15,367 nucleotides of DNA from Candidatus Altimarinota bacterium. GTDB lineage: Bacteria > Patescibacteriota > Gracilibacteria > UBA4473. Shown piece by piece: positions 1 to 6,050 of the stretch; within the stretch, counting starts at the first letter, position 1; each line of letters opens with the position of its first letter. The stretch covers positions 1 to 15,367 of the forward strand of contig JAHDBZ010000025.1 in NCBI GenBank assembly GCA_020630245.1. Direction: 5' to 3'. Both the position numbers and the translations under genes were made by a program. The notes below the pieces were generated by a model that had not been told where the DNA came from, made no database searches, and saw only the letters and a list, made by a program, of their open reading frames with translations.

Positions 1-12
1 GAGCCAGAAAAA

Positions 13-40
13 GAACTTTCCCTCGTGGAGAGTTTTTTTT
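13..40 (+). terminator. Rho-independent terminator of an upstream gene outside the window
   Basis: A stem CTTTCC/GGAGAG (one G-U pair, 16-21 with 27-32, loop CTCGT) is followed by eight T residues at 33-40. The A residues before the stem can pair with the first T residues. It would end a plus-strand transcript entering from the left, just before the purT promoter. Confidence 0.75.
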
Positions 41-55
41 CTATAGAGGTTTGGC

Positions 56-61
56 TAGAAT
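56..61 (+). promoter_or_regulatory. -10 box of purT (TAGAAT), leaderless start
   Basis: TAGAAT ends 6 nt before the purT ATG at 68, so the expected transcription start coincides with the A of the start codon. The -35 region at this distance is only a T tract, so the promoter is weak by consensus. No Shine-Dalgarno sequence precedes the ATG. Confidence 0.5.
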
Positions 62-67
62 AATGAC

Positions 68-1234
68 ATGAAAAAAATCCTCCTCCTCGGCTCCGGTGAA
101 CTTGGTAAAGAACTCGTTATTTCCCTGCAAAGACTTGGTCAGCACGTCATTGCGGTGGACAACTATGATAATGCACCGGCTATGCAAGTCGCCGATGAGC
201 GAGAAGTCATCAGTATGCTCGATGGAGCGGAGCTCGATCGTCTAGTCGCCAAGCACCAACCAGACTTGGTAGTACCAGAAGTAGAATCAATCCGCACAGA
301 GAGATTTTATGATTATGAAAAAGACGGCATTCAAGTCGTTCCCAGTGCCAAGGCAGCGAACTTCACCATGAATCGACGCGCCATCCGTGATCTAGCCGCA
401 GCCGAGCTTGGACTCAAGACCGCCAAATACGCCTACGCGACTTCACTTGAAGAACTGGAAGCCGTCGTCGCTGACATCGGGATTCCATGTGTGGTAAAAC
501 CACTCATGTCTTCAAGCGGCAAAGGACAATCGTACGTCAAAACTCCAGAGGATGTCGCCAAAGCCTGGCAGTACGCCCTCGATGGTAGTCGTGGAGATTT
601 AGTAGAGGTAATCATCGAAGAATTTATCGATTTCCAGTTTGAGATAACCCTGCTGACCGTAACACAACACAATGGCAAAACGCTTTTTTGCCCACCGATC
701 GGCCACCGACAAGAACGTGGTGACTACCAAGAGAGCTGGCAACCCATGCCCATGAAGCCAGAATTACTCGCCGAAGCACAACGCATGGCTGATGAAGTGA
801 CCAAGGCCCTGGGAGGCGCTGGCATCTGGGGCGTAGAGTTTTTTATCGGCGAAAATGAAGTGTGGTTCTCCGAACTGTCTCCGCGACCGCATGACACCGG
901 CATGGTAACCCTGGCCAATACGCAGAACCTCAATCAATTTGAACTACATGCTCGTACAATCCTCGGACTACCCATTACCGACATTACGCAGCTAAAAGTC
1001 GGCGCCAGCGCCGTCATATTAGCCCACGAAGACGGCAAAAATCCAAAATTTTCTGGCGTAGAATCCGCTCTCGCGGAACCAAAAACCGACATCCGAATGT
1101 TTGGCAAACCGACCACTCGCCCGTATCGACGGATGGGAGTGGCCGTAGCTTTTGATGAACTGGGCACCGATACGCAAGTCGTGCGCGACCGAGCCGGAGA
1201 AGCTGCTGCTAAAGTACAGGTTAGGCCTTCATAA
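68..1234 (+). CDS. purT: Formate-dependent phosphoribosylglycinamide formyltransferase (GAR transformylase 2)
   Basis: This cytosolic enzyme formylates glycinamide ribonucleotide using formate and ATP, the third step of de novo purine synthesis, without needing formyl-tetrahydrofolate. The 388-residue protein has the usual length and order for PurT. An N-terminal nucleotide-fold start GSGELGKE lies at residues 8-15. The ATP-grasp domain holds NRRAIR near 102, KPLMSSSGKGQS at 144-155, and the metal/ATP segment GVEFF...VWFSELSPRPHDTG at about 254-276. The C-terminal domain includes RPYRRMGVA. A -10 box 6 nt upstream supports the ATG at 68. The gene follows a terminator, so it is probably transcribed alone, and its 3' end overlaps the convergent small gene by 14 bp. 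Recognition is by family memory and is strong. Confidence 0.95.
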   Translation: MKKILLLGSGELGKELVISLQRLGQHVIAVDNYDNAPAMQVADEREVISMLDGAELDRLVAKHQPDLVVPEVESIRTERFYDYEKDGIQVVPSAKAANFTMNRRAIRDLAAAELGLKTAKYAYATSLEELEAVVADIGIPCVVKPLMSSSGKGQSYVKTPEDVAKAWQYALDGSRGDLVEVIIEEFIDFQFEITLLTVTQHNGKTLFCPPIGHRQERGDYQESWQPMPMKPELLAEAQRMADEVTKALGGAGIWGVEFFIGENEVWFSELSPRPHDTGMVTLANTQNLNQFELHARTILGLPITDITQLKVGASAVILAHEDGKNPKFSGVESALAEPKTDIRMFGKPTTRPYRRMGVAVAFDELGTDTQVVRDRAGEAAAKVQVRPS

Positions 1235-1583
1235 CCTGAAACGCTAAATAGGCTACTAGTACCAGCAAAAACGCAATGACTAAGTATAAATTGTGATGTT
1301 TATTTGTCTGCAAAGACATTGGAGCTGGCTTAGCCTGAGGGGTGCTGTTTGATCCCGGCTCTAAATGCTGAAATTCAGATGGGACATCTTTCCAATCTGT
1401 ATAAGTTTTGCCGTTAATCGAAATTTTATTCGTGGTAGTGGTCGTAACAGTAGGATCAATCCCATCAAAAATATCTGGTTTTCCGTCTCCATCAGCATCT
1501 TGTAATATTTTCTTAAACTGCGTCGGGAGAGTGTCCTCCGTGTATTCTTTACCGTTTATGATAAATTTCTTTATTTTCTTCAT
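1221..1583 (-). CDS. Small tail-anchored protein with two INGK-YT repeats and a calcium-loop-like motif
   Basis: I do not recognise a named family for this 120-residue protein. It carries two copies of one motif, INGKEYTEDTLPTQFKKIL at residues 9-27 and INGKTYTDWKDVPSEFQHL at 56-74. Between them lies DADGDGKPDIFDG (29-41), which matches the DxDxDGxxD calcium-loop pattern of EF-hand and thrombospondin type 3 repeats. A T-rich linker, a Pro/Ala linker (about 75-90) and one hydrophobic segment (98-117) end the protein; there is no N-terminal signal. The likely topology is tail-anchored with the repeats in the cytoplasm. It starts 6 nt after the stop of the upstream OB-like gene, so the two form an operon. 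Its 3' end overlaps purT by 14 bp, tail to tail. The function is unknown. Confidence 0.75.
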   Translation of the reverse strand: MKKIKKFIINGKEYTEDTLPTQFKKILQDADGDGKPDIFDGIDPTVTTTTTNKISINGKTYTDWKDVPSEFQHLEPGSNSTPQAKPAPMSLQTNKHHNLYLVIAFLLVLVAYLAFQVMKA

Positions 1584-1589
1584 AGTCTT

Positions 1590-1895
1590 TTAAAACGGAA
1601 GGTCTTCTGGCGCCATTTCTGGAACGCTCGCTGCCACTGGCTCTGGGGCTGATGTCGAAGTAGATTCTTGTGGGGCACGATCACCGCTTGGTTTCCAGGT
1701 ATCGACTTCTAGGTAGTGCGTGAATCCACTCGCGCTCGGTTCACGTCGTTCTTTCACGACGACATTTACCCAACCGTTATCGAGGTTGCCCTGCAATTTT
1801 TCGACATCTTCAGCCGTAAGACTGAGCTTTAGGAGGTCTCCGTATTGAGTTTTGATAGATTTAGCGTTTCCAACGTATACTTTTTGGTCTGACAT
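1590..1895 (-). CDS. Small OB-like protein with an SSB-type acidic C-terminal tip
   Basis: This is a 101-residue protein with no name that I know. Residues 1-70 form a compact beta-rich block (KVYVGNAKSI, GDLLKLSLTA, GWVNVVVKERRE, THYLEVDTWKP), compatible with a small OB-type fold. Residues 71-94 are a disordered Ser/Pro/Ala/Glu linker, and the chain ends in PEDLPF. That layout is the one used by single-stranded DNA-binding protein, whose DDIPF-like tip recruits repair and replication proteins. Whether it binds DNA is inferred only from the layout. The gene is first in a two-gene operon with the tail-anchored protein. A weak -10-like CTTAAT lies 9 nt before the ATG, and a four-copy heptamer repeat lies just upstream. 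Confidence 0.8.
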   Translation of the reverse strand: MSDQKVYVGNAKSIKTQYGDLLKLSLTAEDVEKLQGNLDNGWVNVVVKERREPSASGFTHYLEVDTWKPSGDRAPQESTSTSAPEPVAASVPEMAPEDLPF

Positions 1896-1925
1896 TGTGG
1901 GGGGATTAAGTTCCGGGTAAGTTTA

Positions 1926-1953
1926 AAGTAAGAAGTGTGAAGTATGAAGTAAG
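1926..1953. repeat. Short tandem heptamer repeat (AAGTRNG x4)
   Basis: Four adjacent 7-bp units read AAGTAAG, AAGTGTG, AAGTATG and AAGTAAG, followed by a degenerate fifth. They lie between the start of the OB-like gene and the palindromes near 2050. Confidence 0.8.
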
Positions 1954-2046
1954 AATTCAGGAAATTTAAATCACATCACAAAATTTCATTAAACAAGACG
2001 GCAAATATCAAAAAACTCTCAAAATTGATGAAATTCGAGGCCACAA

Positions 2047-2095
2047 ACTAAAATTTGAATGAGCCGTAGTCAAGCTACGGTGAATGAATTTTAGT
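2047..2095. repeat. 49-bp imperfect palindrome, possible bidirectional terminator
   Basis: Outer arms ACTAAAATT and AATTTTAGT are perfect inverse complements, and an inner hairpin CCGTAG/CTACGG has a 5-nt loop (2064-2080). TGAATGA/TGAATGA lies on either side of the inner hairpin. It begins about 20 bp after the methyltransferase stop codon, so it may end that transcript. A-rich and T-rich arms suit termination on either strand, but there is no long uninterrupted U tract. Confidence 0.5.
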
Positions 2096-2098
2096 GCC

Positions 2099-2116
2099 GT
2101 GAACGAAGAAGTTCAC
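2099..2116. repeat. Perfect hairpin GTGAAC-N6-GTTCAC at the methyltransferase stop codon
   Basis: A six-base perfect stem with a 6-nt loop overlaps the first base of the minus-strand stop codon (2116-2118). With the 49-bp palindrome next to it, it forms a structured 3' end for the methyltransferase mRNA. Confidence 0.5.
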
Positions 2117-3303
2117 TATTTGGTGATTTTTTTGACGACACAAATCTCACGGCCGACAAAGGCCCCATCCCGCTGATACACAAAACTATCCCGACCATCA
2201 AAGCACTTCGCGGACTGATAACCATTATCTGCAGCAAATTTAAAGACCTGATCGCTAATCGAGATTCGCTGCCCGTGAAAGTTCCACGCGGGAACGCAGA
2301 ATGCCAACGCCTGAATGTCACTGTCTTTGAGATTGGTGAAAATTTGCTGCCAGAGCTGGCTTACTTTTTTGGCATTTTCATCAATCATGGCTCGACTGGG
2401 ACGCCGTTCGAAGTTTTCTCCCAGCCAGCCTTCTGTTGCAATCACCCCAGACATTGCTTTCCAGTTGAGATCTCGCACATCACTGGCCTGAAACTCCTGC
2501 CCCGTGGTATCGAACCGAAACTTCTCAGATAAAAACTGAAAATTTTGCCGGGCGCCTTCGATGAATTTGGGGTTGAGATCTGAGCCTTGCGTCGGCAATC
2601 CCATAATAGCCGCCTCTGCACACACCGTCCCAGAACCACAAAACGGATCTGTAACCCGGGATAACCCGGGATAACCCGGGGTTTGAGCGAGCGCTAAATT
2701 GATCAAGATTTGCGCCAAACGCGGTGGCAACATACCCATTTTGGGATCACGCCAGGGTTTTTTACGATCCCGCAGATCATAATTCCGCAAGTTTTGGTTG
2801 GCCACGGTCCGAGCCAGCACGAAGCTGCGATCTGGTCTCTGATACAGCATAAATTCTACCCCTTTTTGTAAGAGCCTTCTTTCAAATATTTGTCCTGAGT
2901 TTAGGTTTTTTCCATGATGATTTTCGATGCGCCAGTTGTGATCGTTGGCCATGGCGTAGGCCTTGGTTTGCTTGATAAGCTGTGACAGAACTGGCTTCGG
3001 ACTCTCACAAAACACGGAAAAACCGATTTTGCGTTTCCGATCATGCTCTGCCACCTTCCAGCAGTACTCGAGCGCCGTCGGCAGGTCCAGGTCTTCGGCC
3101 AAAATTTCGGCAAAACGAATCGTTCCTCCGAGGCGATCAAGGAAAAGTTGATTTGGATCTTTGGGCAGATCGCGTGGATTTTGGTAATCGAGACTATCTG
3201 CAATCACGAGATTGTGGCTTCGGGACTCTTCGAGGATTACACACTGGCGACTGAGTTCTGCGCGCGATAGGTCATAATTTCGACCCAGCAGGAATAAATA
3301 CAT
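2116..3303 (-). CDS. TRM11/UPF0020-like RNA (guanine-N2) methyltransferase
   Basis: This is a 395-residue SAM-dependent methyltransferase, probably modifying tRNA guanine. The N-terminal half (start MYLFLLGRN...LSRAEL) resembles the THUMP-type region of the TRM11 family. The signature RDRKKPWRDPKMGMLPPRLAQILINLA (about 178-204) is typical of UPF0020/TRM11 proteins. SAM motif I, DPFCGSGT, is at 219-226. The usual catalytic DPPY is replaced by ATEGWLG (289-295). An ATG at 3357 would add 18 residues, but I chose 3303 because the family begins near MYLFLLGRN and a TATAAA -10 box lies 9 nt before it. A 10-bp tandem repeat (2651-2680) encodes a low-complexity insert just before motif I. The downstream hairpins may terminate the transcript. 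The RNA target is inferred. Confidence 0.85.
   Translation of the reverse strand: MYLFLLGRNYDLSRAELSRQCVILEESRSHNLVIADSLDYQNPRDLPKDPNQLFLDRLGGTIRFAEILAEDLDLPTALEYCWKVAEHDRKRKIGFSVFCESPKPVLSQLIKQTKAYAMANDHNWRIENHHGKNLNSGQIFERRLLQKGVEFMLYQRPDRSFVLARTVANQNLRNYDLRDRKKPWRDPKMGMLPPRLAQILINLALAQTPGYPGLSRVTDPFCGSGTVCAEAAIMGLPTQGSDLNPKFIEGARQNFQFLSEKFRFDTTGQEFQASDVRDLNWKAMSGVIATEGWLGENFERRPSRAMIDENAKKVSQLWQQIFTNLKDSDIQALAFCVPAWNFHGQRISISDQVFKFAADNGYQSAKCFDGRDSFVYQRDGAFVGREICVVKKITK
2651..2680. repeat. Three-copy 10-bp tandem repeat inside the methyltransferase gene
   Basis: The units GTAACCCGGG, ATAACCCGGG and ATAACCCGGG run head to tail. Because 10 is not a multiple of three, the repeat is read in all three frames, giving PGYPGLSRV on the coding strand directly before the SAM-binding loop. 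Gain or loss of one unit would shift the frame. Confidence 0.9.
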
Positions 3304-3312
3304 CGTCTCTAA

Positions 3313-3318
3313 TTTATA
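3313..3318 (-). promoter_or_regulatory. -10 box of the TRM11-like gene (TATAAA)
   Basis: On the minus strand TATAAA ends 9 nt before the ATG at 3303, giving an expected leader of about 3 nt. A TTGGTA -35-like hexamer lies 19 bp further upstream, a longer spacer than usual. Confidence 0.45.
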
Positions 3319-3346
3319 ATTAAACTGGTCGAATGTATACCAAATT

Positions 3347-3694
3347 TCATGCTCCAAACAACAACGAAGCCATTACTAAAATCGCACAAACCACAATGCC
3401 ACTGGCGACAATGGTCTGACTGGCAACCTGGATGCCAAGTATTTTTTGCAGGTAAAACTGTATGATTTCTCGGTTTGGATCAATGGATGGATCATATTTT
3501 TTTCTCAGAGAAAATTCCCACCGAGATAAGGGGCAATACCCTAAAAACACCCAAGAACCAATCCAAACAACGATCGAAAGTAGATATACAGCCTGAATGT
3601 CCTTAACTCTCCAGCCCACAAGCAAAAAGACGCCAAAGCCAATATGGATAGCAAAAATTAGATTAGCGAACCAGAAATAAAGCTTCGATTTCAT
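3347..3694 (-). CDS. DUF2784 family membrane protein
   Basis: This is a 115-residue integral membrane protein with three hydrophobic segments (about residues 6-28, 35-53 and 93-114). The loop after segment two carries GYCPLSRWEFSLRKKY, which matches the conserved CPLT-E-LR loop of DUF2784 proteins. The family's biochemical function is unknown. A GTG at 3700 is also in frame, but the ATG at 3694 is preferred because the -10 box TATAAT ends 8 nt before it; starting at the GTG would leave only 2 nt after the box. The gene lies upstream of the methyltransferase on the same strand, with 43 bp between them that include a possible second promoter. Confidence 0.75.
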   Translation of the reverse strand: MKSKLYFWFANLIFAIHIGFGVFLLVGWRVKDIQAVYLLSIVVWIGSWVFLGYCPLSRWEFSLRKKYDPSIDPNREIIQFYLQKILGIQVASQTIVASGIVVCAILVMASLLFGA

Positions 3695-3702
3695 CTGCAC
3701 AG

Positions 3703-3708
3703 ATTATA
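3703..3708 (-). promoter_or_regulatory. -10 box of the DUF2784 gene (consensus TATAAT)
   Basis: A perfect TATAAT on the minus strand lies 8 nt before the ATG at 3694, so the predicted leader is about 2 nt. No clear -35 hexamer is seen. Confidence 0.55.
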
Positions 3709-3743
3709 AAATTCTGCTTGGCAAAATCACGAATTCCTCTATA

Positions 3744-3772
3744 AATTTAGCCGTCTAAATTGATGTTTAGAC
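3744..3772. repeat. Two overlapping, mutually exclusive hairpins upstream of tRNA-Thr
   Basis: AATTTAG/CTAAATT (3744-3761, loop CCGT) and GTCTAAA/TTTAGAC (3753-3772, loop TTGATG) share the CTAAA segment, so only one can form at a time. They lie within 10 bp of the tRNA 5' end, in the divergent region shared with the DUF2784 promoter, and could be an operator or a promoter element. Confidence 0.5.
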
Positions 3773-3778
3773 CTGGAA

Positions 3779-3853
3779 GCCACCTTAGCTCAGGGGTAGA
3801 GCACACCCATGGTAAGGGTGGGGTCCCGAGTTCAATTCTCGGAGGTGGCTCCA
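3779..3853 (+). tRNA. tRNA-Thr (anticodon GGT), attachment site of the island
   Basis: The 75 nt fold into a full cloverleaf: acceptor GCCACCT/AGGTGGC, D stem GCTC/GAGC with loop AGGGGTA, anticodon stem CACCC/GGGTG with loop ATGGTAA giving anticodon GGT (threonine ACC codon), variable loop GGGTC, T stem CCGAG/CTCGG with loop TTCAATT, discriminator T, and an encoded CCA at 3851-3853. The 3' 46 nt plus one T are copied at 12687-12732. The tRNA therefore remains intact, with a 5' half of chromosomal origin and a 3' part supplied by the integrated element. Confidence 0.97.
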
Positions 3854-3854
3854 T
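3809..3854 (+). repeat. attL: 46-bp direct repeat within tRNA-Thr
   Basis: The segment from ATGGTAAGGG in the anticodon loop through GGCTCCAT is identical to 12687-12732, in the same orientation and exactly 8,878 bp away. Identity breaks on both sides (C against T before it, C against T after it). This is the usual signature of tyrosine-recombinase integration into the 3' end of a tRNA gene. Confidence 0.93.
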
Positions 3855-3865
3855 CTTAAGTCCTA

Positions 3866-3885
3866 GCCTTGGTTAAGGCGTTTTT
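3866..3885 (+). terminator. Terminator for tRNA-Thr supplied by the island's left end
   Basis: GCCTT-GGTT-AAGGC followed by GTTTTT forms a short stem-loop with a T tract 12 nt after the CCA of the tRNA. It would replace the chromosomal T tract that now follows attR at 12732-12737. Confidence 0.6.
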
Positions 3886-3901
3886 GGACGTAAGCCCAAG
3901 G

Positions 3902-3928
3902 CCCCTTATGTCAGGGGTGTGGTCTTGG
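3902..3928. repeat. Left copy of the end module CCCC-N8-GGGGTGTGGTCTTGG
   Basis: A CCCC/GGGG hairpin with an 8-nt loop is followed by TGTGGTCTTGG. The same module with one base change (C for T) occurs at 12578-12604 near the other end of the island, in the same orientation. It lies 47 bp inside attL and before the first recombinase gene, so it may be a recombinase or accessory-factor binding site. Confidence 0.55.
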
Positions 3929-3967
3929 AGGGGGAGAAATAGCCACTATTTCCTTACCAGCACTACC

Positions 3968-4864
3968 ATGCACAACCTTGAGTACCTGATGAATCAATAC
4001 CTCGACTATGGGGTGGCCATTCGCAATTACAGCCCAGCCACCATTAAGGCTTACCAGTCTACTTTTAAACAGTATCTCAAAGAGTCCAAAAAATCCTGTT
4101 TAGAAGAAATAACCGAACACAAACTAGAGGCTTATTTCTATCACGGCCGTTTAGAACGCAAATGGGGCGCCGTCACTTTCCGTCAACATCATAAGCACCT
4201 TAACTGCTTTTTTAAGTGGTGTATTAAAAAGAATCTAATACTTGATAACCCTATAGCCAACCTCGAAAAGCCTCGTTTAGAAAAACGACTGCCAAAGAAG
4301 CTAAGTCGTGATGAGGCACAACTAGTCTTAGATGCTGCTTTTCACATGAAATATGCCTTCCGCTATGAACGCTATCGAAATCGTGCCCTGGTCGCAATAA
4401 TGCTCTTAGCTGGCCTACGTCGCTCCGAAGTGATTAAGCTCAAACTGAGAGATGTAGACCTAAAAGAACAAGTGATTTTTGTGAACCAAGCGAAGGGCAA
4501 GAAAGACCGCCAAGTTCCTATGAGCAGAAGACTTCAACAGATTCTGCAAGAATATGTCAGGGAACGAGAACGTCTCAATCGCACTTCTCTGCAGTTTTTT
4601 ACCGGAGTAAATGAAAATAGGCCGTTTGGCCCCACCGGCATCAAGCGTATCTTTGAAAGACTGCGTAAACGCACCAATCTAGAATTTACACCACACACAC
4701 TACGGCATACCTTTGCCACGCTAATGCTAGAAGGCGGTTGTGATATCTATACGCTCTCTAAGATCATGGGGCACTCCAAAATCACCACTACGACTATTTA
4801 CCTCATGTGCAGCAATCCTCAGATGGCCAAATCGATCGAAAAACATGCGCTACTGAGCCTTTAG
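3968..4864 (+). CDS. Tyrosine recombinase/integrase (XerC/D-like), copy 1 next to attL
   Basis: This site-specific recombinase probably catalyses insertion and excision at tRNA-Thr. The 298 residues include an N-terminal SAM-like DNA-binding domain (about 1-95) and a C-terminal catalytic domain with the full active-site set: Arg151 in AGLRRSE, Lys176 in QAKGKKDR, His243 and Arg246 in HTLRH, His269 in GHSK, and nucleophile Tyr278 in TTTTIY. The frame is open from a TTG at 3869, but the first 33 codons run through the hairpin-bearing end region, so I start at the ATG at 3968; an ATG at 3989 is an alternative. No Shine-Dalgarno sequence or good -10 box is seen. Its 3' end overlaps the convergent second recombinase by 15 bp. 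Its position beside attL suggests it is the element's integrase. Confidence 0.92.
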   Translation: MHNLEYLMNQYLDYGVAIRNYSPATIKAYQSTFKQYLKESKKSCLEEITEHKLEAYFYHGRLERKWGAVTFRQHHKHLNCFFKWCIKKNLILDNPIANLEKPRLEKRLPKKLSRDEAQLVLDAAFHMKYAFRYERYRNRALVAIMLLAGLRRSEVIKLKLRDVDLKEQVIFVNQAKGKKDRQVPMSRRLQQILQEYVRERERLNRTSLQFFTGVNENRPFGPTGIKRIFERLRKRTNLEFTPHTLRHTFATLMLEGGCDIYTLSKIMGHSKITTTTIYLMCSNPQMAKSIEKHALLSL

Positions 4865-5908
4865 CTTGCCTGAATATAAACCCTCCAAAATAGCCGTAGA
4901 AACGCCTGTAAGCGATCCTGAACGCTTTATGTAGCGTTCTGTGGTCGAGGATCTTGTGTGCCCTAGGTGACGCATAATAACCGGCACGCTGACGTTCTGA
5001 CGATTTAATTCGGTTGCCACATAACGCCTTACCCGATGCCCACTGATGCGAATGCCTGTGTCTTTGCTTAAACGCTTGTAGAGACTGTTCAGGCTATTGC
5101 GGGTCATTGCCTGCCCATCTGTGCCTACCAGAAGCTTATTTGAACCGTATTTAGGTCTAAGTAGCACGAACTCCTCATAAAGGTGTCTTAAGCTTTTTGG
5201 GCACGGATAATATCGCACACGCCCCTTCTGCTTTTTCCCATCAACCTTGATCATCCACTTTTGCTCAGTTGAGCTCCAGTAAATGTCATCCAGGTTCATA
5301 TCCAAGAGTTCAACATTCCTCAGTCCGGTGTAACACTGGAGCTGGAAGATAAGTAGGTCTCGCTTACGATAAAATGGCTCTGAATCGCGATTAACCAGGA
5401 TATTCGTGATGGCATGTATTTCTGATTGGCTGTAGCAGTCTTGTTCTCGCTCCTTTTCTGTCACTTTGGGCATTGATCCCTTGATATAGTTATCTTGAAT
5501 GAACCCCTCCCGCTTTAGCCAGATCAGATAACTATTGGCGTTTTTGCGGTAAGTGTTAAAGGTTGAAGCTGAAACACTGGTGACATCCTGGTACTGCTCT
5601 AATGAGTCACGAAATTCTCGGCTATTTAAGGACTCCACGGAATAGACTCCCATATGACGCACAATCACCCTTAAGCCATTACGAACACTGTTTACAGTAC
5701 TGAGGCTCTTACCGTAACGCTGATTAAATCTCACATACTCTTCCCAATGATCCCACAGGGGCATTTCATCATTTTTTATTTCAGCTCCAAATCGGATTTG
5801 TTCCTCCTGAGGCAGAAATTCTAACAGCTTATCCCATTCATTGATGCCCGGGAAAAACACACCATTGTTAGCTGTATTATTTTTTTGCGTCTCGAGATGT
5901 GCCTGCAT
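4850..5908 (-). CDS. Tyrosine recombinase/integrase, copy 2
   Basis: This 352-residue phage-integrase family protein is complete and only distantly similar to copy 1. It has an N-terminal extension (1-50), a SAM-like core-binding domain (about 51-150) and a catalytic domain with Arg197 in TGLRNVE, a Lys in GKKQKGR (about 225-228), His291 and Arg294 in SGHRVRR, His317 in LGHTRS, and Tyr326 in TTERYIK. It is convergent with copy 1, sharing 15 bp at the 3' ends. The ATG at 5908 is the first start after an in-frame TGA at 5914-5912. AGGAG lies 18 nt upstream, too far for a normal ribosome site, and a 12-codon overlapping reading frame lies between. A 13-bp inverted repeat flanks the upstream region. 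It could be a partner of copy 1 or a dedicated inversion/excision recombinase. Confidence 0.9.
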   Translation of the reverse strand: MQAHLETQKNNTANNGVFFPGINEWDKLLEFLPQEEQIRFGAEIKNDEMPLWDHWEEYVRFNQRYGKSLSTVNSVRNGLRVIVRHMGVYSVESLNSREFRDSLEQYQDVTSVSASTFNTYRKNANSYLIWLKREGFIQDNYIKGSMPKVTEKEREQDCYSQSEIHAITNILVNRDSEPFYRKRDLLIFQLQCYTGLRNVELLDMNLDDIYWSSTEQKWMIKVDGKKQKGRVRYYPCPKSLRHLYEEFVLLRPKYGSNKLLVGTDGQAMTRNSLNSLYKRLSKDTGIRISGHRVRRYVATELNRQNVSVPVIMRHLGHTRSSTTERYIKRSGSLTGVSTAILEGLYSGKLKAQ

Positions 5909-5909
5909 G

Positions 5910-5986
5910 CGTCATTAATTTTTTATCTCCTATTATTTTTTCTACCTTGGAGTTTAGGTAGGTTCTCATGGTTAAAATTAATGACG
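5910..5986. promoter_or_regulatory. 13-bp perfect inverted repeat flanking a hairpin upstream of recombinase 2
   Basis: CGTCATTAATTTT (5910-5922) and AAAATTAATGACG (5974-5986) are exact inverse complements separated by 51 bp. The space between contains another perfect stem, CTACCT/AGGTAG (5942-5961, loop TGGAGTTT). The left arm starts 2 bp before the recombinase ATG. It could be an autoregulatory operator pair or an invertible promoter segment. Confidence 0.6.
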
Positions 5987-6050
5987 AACAAATGTTAGCA
6001 GTCTTGAGCGGAGAGTGCAAATTTTTTATGTAAAAGAGCGTATGACTAAG

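Noticed and set aside
3869..3967. 33-codon TTG-start extension of recombinase 1
   Set aside because: It would translate the hairpin-bearing island end; the family-like sequence begins near MHNLEYLMNQYLDYG.
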